NCBI GenBank assembly: GCA_027596195.1
Contig: JADGJG010000888.1
Coordinates: forward strand, 1 to 11,318
From: Podochytrium sp. JEL0797
Lineage: Eukaryota; Chytridiomycota; Chytridiomycetes; Chytridiales; Chytriomycetaceae
Direction: 5' to 3'
DNA: 11,318 nucleotides
Made by a program: the position numbers and the translations under genes. This document shows, piece after piece, positions 1 to 6,446 of this stretch; position 1 is the stretch's first letter; every line of letters starts with the position of its first letter. The notes beneath the pieces were generated by a model. That model was not told the DNA's origin. It was given only the letters and a program-made list of their open reading frames with translations, and made no database searches.

Positions 1-45
1 CCGCCCCCCCCCCCCCCCCCCCCCCCCCCCGCCCCCCCCCCCCCC
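1..45. repeat. Terminal poly-C tract (left contig end)
   Basis: Positions 1-45 are all C except G at 3 and 31, then normal mixed sequence begins at 46. It mirrors the poly-G tract at the right end: on both strands the sequence finishes 3' in a G-run. That symmetry fits poly-G read-tail artefacts or an assembly that stopped in homopolymer. It is not a recognisable telomere, since no repeating unit other than the single base is visible. Confidence 0.9.
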
Positions 46-920
46 GAAGACGCATTGCCGGACGGACGTGAGTTGTCTTTCTTTTTTTTTTGAACGGTTT
101 CGAACGATACCCGATGACAGTGTTGCGCCGTTTTTGCACATGAAAGGGTTTTTTATTGGAGCGCCGTGTGGGATGATTTTTGTGGGGTGCTGGAAGATAT
201 GCTGGCGGGTTTGAAACAATCAATGGTAGTGGTGGGCCACTTCTTGCACATGAAAGTTTTTTTTGTCGTCCTTTTATACGTGTTTTTTCTCTTCGTCCTC
301 CCACTCGAACTCATCCAGAGGGTGTTTGTGTCCATGCTACCTGCATAACAAACGCCCGTGATTTGGTGAAGGATGGGCCTCGTTTTTGACCGGTCTGTAG
401 GTTGCGTGTTCTAACGATATTGAATTGCTTTGACTAAGGAACGGAGGGACGTTGAAGATGGGGGGGGTGAGGGAAGTGGCTGCAGCGGAACCAGAACCGG
501 AACCGGAAACATTCGGAGCAATGAACCCGTGGGTGGCAGTTGGAACAGGCGCGACTGAACAGAATTGGAATACGGGTAGCATTTTCTTTCGATATTGAAA
601 CTAGAGGACATCTTTTCGGATTTTGGAACGTCTGGAGAAGTCAATCAACCATTTCCAGGGGGGAGGGGTGTTGTAGGTTGTCACACAAAAAACGACTTCA
701 AATTGATTCGAGCTGTCGAAAGTTGATGCCAAAAGCAAGAAGGAGGCCTGAGGGCCGTGAATTTGCATGTGGTCAGCCTCATGGAGACAATCGTTCGATA
801 AATCGATTTCGATCGAAAAATCTACTGACTTCACGCGTCGTGATTTTTTTGATTTTCTGATCGTATATCTTTCGTCCCCGTGTTGAAATAGGAGATGAAT
901 GACTTTTCCTTTGCTTTACA
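46..920. other. Intergenic region without a convincing gene
   Basis: This is 875 bases downstream of the MYND gene. The open frames are short, low in recognisable domain content and lie in conflicting frames, so I call none. Small-scale structure: a 13-bp direct repeat (TTGCACATGAAAG at 134-146 and 244-256, each followed by a T-rich run), four imperfect GGAACC-type hexamers around 486-510, and a perfect 12-bp palindrome TTTCGATCGAAA at 807-818. The part next to 920 must contain the 3' UTR of the minus-strand MYND gene. I see no canonical AATAAA close to its stop; the nearest clear one on the minus strand is near 150-155, which is far away. Confidence 0.6.
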
Positions 921-2681
921 TTATAAAATCAACTTGTCACACAACTCCTGCACCTTCCCCATATGCGCACAAACACGCTTATGCCCCCCAACCCACGACA
1001 TTTTCTGATGCTCCGCAGAACAATACTTGACAGCCTTGCACCCTCCACACCGCTTGTTTACCGCTTCCACACTCTTACACGTCACTTCACAGCACCGCGA
1101 CTTGTTGGGATCCATCAAACACCGTATCGCTGTCTCGACGTGTTCAAGTGAAGCCTTCACGACACTCAATTGACTCCACTCATCCAGTTCAACCCCCTTC
1201 ATTCCATCCGCAAACACTTTCGCGTCCGCGTTCGCAATCACAACCGTAACGCCCGGTTGCATTGAAAAAGCGGGAAAAAGGCCGTCACACCGGATTTCGA
1301 TCCGTTCCCCCGCCGTGCGAGTGGTCACAATCAAGGATGGGTGCGTATTGTGCCCGAATGCGAGCAGTTGGGCGAGAAAGAGGGTGGCGTGCGCGGAAGG
1401 CGGGGATCCGTGGTCGGACAATGCGGCAAAGTCTGGAAAGAGGGTCGGGGAGAGCGGGGCAAGCGCAGAGTCTGAGACTACGGTGTCGACCGCGCGCAAT
1501 GCATTCGGTGGGATGGATTTGTAAAAAGATTCAGCGACGGCTTTGATCATGGCGAGGGAACTGTCTTCAAAGTTGACGTCTCCTTGGAACAGGATGTTTC
1601 CTTGTCCGCACTTTCCGTACGCCATGGCAGTTTGGTTGCGATTTGCAAACACGCGTTCGTTGGTTGCGACGTTCGAAATACGAGACGCTTTGACGTTGTA
1701 CGGACTCGATGCAAGACGACCCAAGTTGCAATTTGGTGGAAGAATTCGCGACATGTTTGGTTGCGGTTTGTGGTCTTCGCGAGCATACGAGTCACCCTCA
1801 AACGTCCAGCTCTTGCCAAGCTTTTTGAAGAGCGCAACGAGACTGCCGCCTTCACCGCCGAAGAAGCACAAGAGATGGTGGGGTTGCTGCGCCCAATCGA
1901 TCAGACTCTGAGTCCACGCGGTGTTGACGAAAAACGTGGCATCGTGTTCTTGCGCGTTTGCGAGAATCACAATATTGAACTTGTGCAGCTGGTTCGTCAA
2001 ACTCTTGACAGAGGCCTTGTTGACTCCTCTCAATGTAACATCCCACTTATCTTTTGGCTCTGACGCGGCCCAGAATCCATCCACAAGCGCCTGCGCGTAA
2101 ATGTCGCCGTCGAGGTAAAACTGACTCAAACCGCCCAAAATCAACACGGGAATTCCGCCCTTCCCACCCCTCGCTTTCTTCCTCCCTGCGAACTCCTTGG
2201 CATACTTCTCATCCCCGTCCACGTCCTCATTGCCAAACTGCGCTGCCGCCGTTTCCCCCGCCAAAAACTTTCCCGCGGCGACCAGATCCCCGCCCGCCAC
2301 ACGCACCTTGTAACGGTCGTGAATGTCTTCCACGGGGGCCAGCGAGAGCTCGCCACCCCCAAAATCAAGCAAATAGCACTCCAACCCAAACTCAAATGAA
2401 TCACGGTCATCATCCACCTTCACACCCTTCACCACAATCGGTCTCGAATCCATGGGACTGCCGTCAGAGGTCGGGAAGAAGACGTTGGTTCCCGCAGGGA
2501 GACGGTTCACGCCCAAGGAGGTTCCCGTGGGTTCCACACGGTCAGCGTTGCGTGAGGCTTCAATGGCTTCCTTGTTCATGTCGACAAAGTTTACGCCGCA
2601 GCGGTAGCAGAGCTCGCGCTCGTGCGGGGTGCAGACGCAGATGGTGGCGCCGTTGATAGTAATTTCCTTGACCTCAATCAT
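921..2681 (-). CDS. MYND-type zinc-finger protein with N-terminal Cys/His cluster
   Basis: Single-exon gene of 586 residues with TAA stop at 921-923. I place the start at the ATG at 2679-2681, which has A at -3. The frame stays open about 20 codons further upstream but reaches only a TTG there. The C-terminus holds a MYND zinc finger (about residues 530-571) with apparent ligands C531, C535, C545, C548, C554, H558, H567 and C571, including the typical YCSAEHQ...W..HK..C spacing. MYND fingers bind proline-rich partner peptides, so a protein-interaction role is expected. Residues 14-36 hold a second Cys/His cluster (C15, C17, H20, C25, C28), as seen at the N-terminus of many fungal MYND proteins. 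Residues about 175-385 (GGIPVLILGG, FFGGEGG at 273-279, GQGNILFQGDVN) resemble a class I glutamine-amidotransferase or ThuA-like fold, but I see no clear catalytic triad. There is no signal peptide or membrane segment. Substrate and partner are unknown. Confidence 0.85.
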   Translation of the reverse strand: MIEVKEITINGATICVCTPHERELCYRCGVNFVDMNKEAIEASRNADRVEPTGTSLGVNRLPAGTNVFFPTSDGSPMDSRPIVVKGVKVDDDRDSFEFGLECYLLDFGGGELSLAPVEDIHDRYKVRVAGGDLVAAGKFLAGETAAAQFGNEDVDGDEKYAKEFAGRKKARGGKGGIPVLILGGLSQFYLDGDIYAQALVDGFWAASEPKDKWDVTLRGVNKASVKSLTNQLHKFNIVILANAQEHDATFFVNTAWTQSLIDWAQQPHHLLCFFGGEGGSLVALFKKLGKSWTFEGDSYAREDHKPQPNMSRILPPNCNLGRLASSPYNVKASRISNVATNERVFANRNQTAMAYGKCGQGNILFQGDVNFEDSSLAMIKAVAESFYKSIPPNALRAVDTVVSDSALAPLSPTLFPDFAALSDHGSPPSAHATLFLAQLLAFGHNTHPSLIVTTRTAGERIEIRCDGLFPAFSMQPGVTVVIANADAKVFADGMKGVELDEWSQLSVVKASLEHVETAIRCLMDPNKSRCCEVTCKSVEAVNKRCGGCKAVKYCSAEHQKMSWVGGHKRVCAHMGKVQELCDKLIL

Positions 2682-2833
2682 TTTTGAATGAATAAGGAAA
2701 AATTCGGGGGACCCAAAAAGAAGTACTGTAACGGCCCTCAAAGGAGGACATTCTCAACTCCACACTCACACCTTCCCCGCCAGCCCGCGGTACACCACCC
2801 CTCCATATTTTTAAATATAAAAAAAGTCCTCCT

Positions 2834-2839
2834 TTTATT
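2834..2839 (-). promoter_or_regulatory. Candidate polyadenylation signal AATAAA
   Basis: On the minus strand AATAAA lies 21-26 bases after the stop codon of the EXORDIUM-like gene, at the usual place for a cleavage and polyadenylation signal. The A/T-rich stretch just beyond it (2808-2825, with TATATTTA at 2812-2819) could serve as 3' flank for this gene or as a TATA element for the MYND gene that starts about 130 bases further on. Confidence 0.6.
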
Positions 2840-2859
2840 TCTCCTTCAAAACAAAAAAC

Positions 2860-3891
2860 TCAAGCTGAAACACACGCGTTCGCCTTGTTCGACCACACCT
2901 TCGTGACTGCAAACTCGACCCCATCCACCCCAACCGTCGTCGGCACAGGTCTCTCTAACGACTCACACATATCCGCCACCTCCCCTTCCTCCGCCGACTC
3001 AATCGTGCCATCGAAATGCAACCACCCAACGTACCCCGCCGCAACAGGAACCGCGGCCAACCCTTCACTCATGATCAATCCCATGGCGACATTCATTAAC
3101 GGGTTCGTGACGGCTTCGGCAAGTTCGTGGGATGCAAACAGGTACGTGTTGTCGCGTTCCTCGCCTGGTTTCGAGAGGCATCTGGAGTCTGGGACAACTG
3201 TGTAAATGAGGAACGGGACACCTGGGATGTTGAGGTCCGTGATGTTGGCAGATCCGTGGTACCCCGCAAACTCTTTGCACGAGTGCCATCCGTTGTACGT
3301 GATGTTGATTCCTTGTGCAAGGTGGATGGGGTACAATGAGTTAACGGTTGGTGTAAGGATTTTGTGTTTGACAAGGTTGTGGAGGTACGGCTGGATGTCC
3401 TTGATGTCGTCGAGGGAGGTTTTGAAACCGGGGAGGAAACTGGGGATGGAGACAACGTGTCCGAATGTGCCTGATCCGATGCCGTATTCGGAGAGGAGGT
3501 TATACCAAGGGGATTGGAGAACGGTGTAGTAGAAGGCGGAAATGTCGAGCTCGTCAATGTCATCGCCGTAGAAGATGGGGTTCACTTGGACGTGTTTGAG
3601 GATGGGACCAAGGAATCTTGTTAACAAGGGAGCTGTGGGGGGAGTGGAAGCGTGGGTTGGAGCTGGGACCGCGGAGGTGGCGGAGGAGCTGGCAACGTCG
3701 CCACCTACTTGAGTCGAAGTAACACCCAAAGCGGTGGTGTACTTTCCAGACTGACTAGTAGAGAGTTGGGCCGCCGCTGGCGTGAGGGCAGGAAGCGCAC
3801 CCATGGTTTGGGTCGTTGGAGAGGCGATGGCTTCAGCGCATGGGCTCGCAAGGGCAACGGCGGAGATAACAAGTGCAAGGAAAGGAAGCAT
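2860..3891 (-). CDS. Secreted EXORDIUM/PHI-1-like protein
   Basis: Single-exon gene of 343 residues with TGA stop at 2860-2862. The start is the ATG at 3889-3891; the open frame upstream has only non-ATG codons. Residues 1-16 are a clear signal peptide (hydrophobic core LPFLALVISAVALA), then a Ser/Thr/Pro/Ala-rich linker to about residue 88. The globular part (about 92-343) follows the pattern I know from phosphate-induced protein 1/EXORDIUM relatives in plants, bacteria and fungi: QSPWYNLLSEYGIGSGTFG near 126-144, C205...FAGYHGS, PDSRC near 234-238, SHELAEAVTNP at 254-264, GEVADMC at 303-309 and a C-terminal VWSNKANACV. Plant EXORDIUM proteins are apoplastic and promote growth; the biochemical activity is not settled and none should be assumed here. 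Candidate N-glycosylation sites include NIT at 196 and 216. It is expected to act outside the cell or at the wall, like the neighbouring chitinases. Confidence 0.8.
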   Translation of the reverse strand: MLPFLALVISAVALASPCAEAIASPTTQTMGALPALTPAAAQLSTSQSGKYTTALGVTSTQVGGDVASSSATSAVPAPTHASTPPTAPLLTRFLGPILKHVQVNPIFYGDDIDELDISAFYYTVLQSPWYNLLSEYGIGSGTFGHVVSIPSFLPGFKTSLDDIKDIQPYLHNLVKHKILTPTVNSLYPIHLAQGINITYNGWHSCKEFAGYHGSANITDLNIPGVPFLIYTVVPDSRCLSKPGEERDNTYLFASHELAEAVTNPLMNVAMGLIMSEGLAAVPVAAGYVGWLHFDGTIESAEEGEVADMCESLERPVPTTVGVDGVEFAVTKVWSNKANACVSA

Positions 3892-4303
3892 TTTGGAGTG
3901 AAGAATCAGAGAGGGAATCTTCGCTGCCAATTTATATGGATTCTTCGAAAAAGGGGTCCATTGAGCCCCGATGACCCAGAAAAAATTTGCGCGCATTTCC
4001 ACCTCACCACTTCGGTTAACCTCACTAGTCGCTCATTCCCCTCCCCCTTGTTAATTCCAAATTTGAGCAGGATTTCTAAAATAGTCTCAAAAAGATCAAT
4101 TCGCTTTCTTTCTAATCCAAGTGTATTAAAGAAGATTTTACGCGTCGCCATCAAGAGGAATAAAATACTTGATTGGGTTTGGATCTGTCAATCACATAGC
4201 CTCACTCTTCCTTTAGGATGGCGAGGAATCATCGCGTACACAGCGAAAGCTCCTTGGGAATAGAAAAGCCAAAATAGTTAAGCAAAGCAATATAGAACAC
4301 AAC
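3892..4303. other. Intergenic region between EXORDIUM-like gene and tRNA-Lys
   Basis: This 412-base stretch carries the promoter of the minus-strand EXORDIUM-like gene near 3931 and the upstream flank of the tRNA gene. Open frames crossing it on the plus strand (for example to 4261) are antisense continuations without domain signal. An AATATAGAA stretch near 4289-4297 sits just upstream of the tRNA and could act as an upstream TATA-like element for RNA polymerase III, as described for some fungal tRNA genes. Nothing else is recognisable. Confidence 0.5.
3931..3936 (-). promoter_or_regulatory. Candidate TATA box of the EXORDIUM-like gene
   Basis: TATAAA on the minus strand (within CATATAAATTGG) lies 40-45 bases upstream of the ATG at 3891. 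If transcription starts about 30 bases downstream, the leader would be only some 10-15 bases long and would end in the A-rich context CTCCAAAATG. Confidence 0.55.
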
Positions 4304-4377
4304 GCCCGATTAGCTCAGTGGTTTAGAGCACCCGCCTTTTAAGCGGGTGGTCACGGGTTCGACCCCCGTATCAGGCT
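4304..4377 (+). tRNA. tRNA-Lys (anticodon UUU)
   Basis: A 74-base cloverleaf without intron. The acceptor 5' strand GCCCGAT pairs with ATCAGGC. The D arm is GCTC/GAGC, the anticodon stem CCCGC/GCGGG encloses the loop CTTTTAA (anticodon TTT, reading AAA and AAG lysine codons), the variable region is TGGTC, and the T stem ACGGG/CCCGT encloses TTCGACC. The internal promoter boxes are intact: A box TAGCTCAGTGG at 4311-4321 and B box GGTTCGACCCC at 4356-4366. A TTTT run at 4380-4383 is the expected polymerase III stop. Oddities: position 4:69 of the acceptor stem is a C-A mismatch, and the discriminator base before the added CCA is T, unusual for lysine. Either could be real divergence or a sign of reduced function. 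Confidence 0.93.
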
Positions 4378-4379
4378 CG

Positions 4380-4383
4380 TTTT
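4380..4383 (+). terminator. RNA polymerase III terminator of tRNA-Lys
   Basis: Four T residues begin three bases after the mature 3' end of the tRNA, the normal distance for a Pol III stop signal in fungi. Confidence 0.7.
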
Positions 4384-4485
4384 CTGCATTCGATAATTTC
4401 TTGTTGCTTCTTTGCGCCACTACCTCAACCCGTCCCCTTTGCATTGGCCGCATTACCATTTAGCCATGATCTCCAGTACGCGGTG

Positions 4486-4517
4486 AGCCCCCACCCTCCA
4501 TTAAGAGGGTGGGCGCT
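4486..4517. repeat. Hairpin (13-bp stem, 6-base loop)
   Basis: AGCCCCCACCCTC and GAGGGTGGGCGCT are inverted copies that pair at 12 of 13 positions around the loop CATTAA. The right arm is the beginning of the first 47-bp direct-repeat copy; the second copy has no matching left arm. No T-run follows on either strand, so it does not look like a simple terminator. Confidence 0.7.
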
Positions 4518-4549
4518 GAGGGACAGACTGCGTTGATTGCTCAAGAATT
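4503..4549. repeat. 47-bp direct repeat, copy 1
   Basis: It matches 4605-4651 at 44 of 47 positions with a 102-base offset. All three differences are A here versus G in copy 2. It begins AAGAGGGTGGGCGCTG and ends AAGAATT. Sequence beyond both edges is unrelated, so this is a dispersed pair, not a longer tandem unit. Confidence 0.85.
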
Positions 4550-4604
4550 GCTTTTGAGATAACGCGTCCGTCGAGTAGAGGAGATACGTTTTTTTGTCCA
4601 GACA

Positions 4605-4651
4605 AAGAGGGTGGGCGCTGGGGGACGGACTGCGTTGATTGCTCGAGAATT
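4605..4651. repeat. 47-bp direct repeat, copy 2
   Basis: Second copy of the element at 4503-4549, with G at the three differing positions. It lies between the tRNA-Lys gene and the end of the chitinase gene, separated from copy 1 by 55 unrelated bases. Confidence 0.85.
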
Positions 4652-4724
4652 TGGCAAAAGAATTTGGGAGAAGAAAAGAATACAATGCACGATGATGTAT
4701 TTATAAATGGAAAGAAAAGAAGTA

Positions 4725-6240
4725 TTAAAACATGGCAGCGCAACGTTGATCCACACAAGCCGACGCGCCCGTCGGCTTGGAAGAAACGCGGCTCTTGGTG
4801 GTTTTCTTGTGTTTTCTTCTCGTCGTTTTGGTCTGCTTGGTGTGAGTGGTTGGGGTCGCAGCACTGAATTTAATGTGCCACCAGATTAGAACAGATGCGA
4901 GATCGTGAGACGAGGGGAAAAAGAACTCACCTCAAAACGGTTTGAGAAATCAAAACGGGAGGAGAAATTGGACAAACAGGCTTGGCGGGTGCAGAACACC
5001 ATTTGGGATCGCTCGTACAGTAGTTGTATTGGCTGCAGCATTGTGACATGGAACACGCGCCCCAGTTGAAAGCCGCTCCGCCACACTGGGGGTTCAAGAC
5101 TGTGCCGTTGCACGCGCCCGATGCCGTATTTCCGGGAATGGTGATTTCGACAGAAGCAACAGGCGCCGACTGAAAAGTCGAAACAATAGTGTTGTACATT
5201 CCAAGCGTGCTGTCTTGCGAAAACTCCCAAATCATGATCCCATACAGAGCAGTATCAACCACATACTGAGCCTTCATCCGTGCCGACAGGCGCGTATTAT
5301 AAACAAGCACCCCACCATTCGGTTGGAACGTGTACTCTGCAAACGTGGCGTGATCGAACACGGACGTGCCCGTCACACCTTTCGCCAAGACTTGGTTGTT
5401 TGATTTCACGACGCAGTTTTTGAGGTTCGTTTTGTCGCCGTTGGAGGGTAGTTTGCAAGTGTATCCGTAAAACGCGATGGCGACCACGAGTTGGGAGGGT
5501 TGGATTCCGGCCGAGAGGAACGTTCGGACAATGTCATCCACGTCGGTTGTTGATGCGGGTTTGGTGGTGAGGCCCATGTGATTGTAGGAGTAGCTCATGA
5601 CGCCGTACCAGTCCAAATAAGGCGCGAGGGAGGGGAGGTTGGCGGATTGGAGAGAGTAAATGTCGGTGGGTGTGGCGATGGATAAAATCCTGGTGGTTCC
5701 GAGCGCGGATCGAAAGAGTTGAACGAGAGCGAGGAGGTTGGATGCGTCCGAGGTGCCTGGATTTTCCCAATCAATGTCCTGTAAATATGGTATTTAATGT
5801 ATTTTTTCAATGGGCGAAATTGTGAAAGAATATAGGCTCACCAATCCGTCGGCTTTCACTTGATCCACCAAGGCGACGCAGTTTTGAACAAATGCAGCGC
5901 GATTCGCGGCAGTAGATGTCGCAGCACTGAAGACACGGGCGGCACCGCCGATGCTGAGAGTCACCTTCAGGTGAGGAAATGTGGCGCGTTGAGCAAGTGC
6001 AAAGTTGAGGTTGGCCATGTTGGCCTTGCCAAAGGAACAGCCTCCGTTCGAGTCCACATGGATATGCGCATACAGGAGAACGTCCATGTGGGCAAGGTTG
6101 GCATTGTGGAGAACGCTGGGGATGGAATAGTCGGTAAAATAGGCCAAGGTCTTGCGTTGCGAGATTTGATTGTGGTAGACGGTGGCTGTAGAGAATACTA
6201 CGGTGATTAAACACGCGATGATGGCAATGGAAGACAGCAT
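4725..6240 (-). CDS. Secreted GH18 chitinase with C-terminal CBM18 (paralog 1)
   Basis: Exons on the minus strand: 6240-5842, 5778-4931 and probably 4863-4725, giving 461 residues. Intron 1 (5841-5779, 63 nt, GTGAGC...CAG) and intron 2 (4930-4864, 67 nt, GTGAGT...CAG) are inferred. Residues 1-19 form a signal peptide. The GH18 barrel follows (about 28-340), with the SxGG strand VTLSIGG near 93-99 and the catalytic motif DGLDIDWE at 131-138; E138 is the expected proton donor. Intron 1 falls exactly between L133 and D134. YGVMSYS (about 191-197) and MIW (315-317) are further barrel-strand signatures. A Cys-rich CBM18 chitin-binding module (about 365-402, QCGG...GACSMSQCCSQYNYC...WC) follows. 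The tail after it is Thr/Lys-rich. If intron 2 is not removed, TGA at 4927-4929 ends the protein at 416 residues. GH18 enzymes cleave beta-1,4 bonds of chitin; the enzyme should act outside the cell in wall remodelling or chitin feeding. An out-of-frame ATG at 6263-6265 precedes the start. Confidence 0.88.
4756..4779. repeat. Perfect 10-bp hairpin with CGCC loop
   Basis: CAAGCCGACG and CGTCGGCTTG are exact inverted copies around a 4-base loop. The hairpin lies within the proposed third exon of chitinase 1, encoding part of KPTGASACV. If that exon is not coding, it would sit in the 3' UTR instead. Confidence 0.75.
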
Positions 6241-6446
6241 TGTTATTTAGTTGTTGATGTTTCATTTTTCTTTCTTTTCACTCCAAACCCCCTGGTCATC
6301 AAACTTGGCCCACCAAAGAAGAGAAACAGACCCCTTGTCGAATTTTTTTTGTACCCTACTGTAGACAGGCTCAAGATAAAAAAATTAACTTTTTTTCACT
6401 AATTTCTCACTACTATATCTGCATGATAGAATTAATCCACCACCGT
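6241..6446 (-). promoter_or_regulatory. Promoter region of chitinase 1
   Basis: The 206 bases between the two chitinase copies must hold the 3' UTR of paralog 2 and the promoter of paralog 1. It has A/T-rich runs (6332-6350 and 6378-6396) but no clean TATA box at a normal distance. The minus strand has an ATG at 6263-6265 in a good A-rich context, 25 bases upstream and out of frame with the main start. It could lower translation unless transcription begins downstream of it. Confidence 0.4.

Larger units (their letters stand above)
4378..4724. other. Intergenic region between tRNA-Lys and chitinase 1
   Basis: This 347-base stretch contains the tRNA terminator, a hairpin at 4486-4517, the two 47-bp repeat copies (4503-4549 and 4605-4651) and the presumed 3' UTR of the minus-strand chitinase gene. 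Short antisense open frames through the repeats have no domain content and are not called. Confidence 0.55.

Noticed and set aside
1..45. Telomere
   Set aside because: Pure homopolymer without a short G-rich repeat unit such as TTAGGG; genes run straight into the tract at the other end.
540..860. Plus-strand open frame of 106 codons
   Set aside because: No domain, no low-complexity pattern typical of secreted or structural proteins, and overlapping frames of similar length on the other strand. Most likely chance.
2054..2656. Plus-strand open frame of 200 codons, Pro/Arg-rich
   Set aside because: It lies fully antisense to the MYND gene, whose frame has a clear zinc finger; the composition is that of a shadow frame over GC-rich coding DNA.
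2682..2741. N-terminal extension of the MYND protein by 20 residues
   Set aside because: The extension would begin at TTG. The first ATG is at 2679-2681 with a good context, and the conserved N-terminal motif starts after it.
3652..4263. Plus-strand open frame of 203 codons
   Set aside because: Antisense to the signal peptide and linker of the EXORDIUM-like gene and its promoter; no domain.
4463..4530. Second tRNA-like element around the hairpin
   Set aside because: The stem around CATTAA recalls an anticodon arm, but no D arm, T arm or B box can be placed around it.
4503..4651. CRISPR array
   Set aside because: Only two copies with mismatches, in a eukaryotic context with splice introns; no further repeats or cas-like genes.
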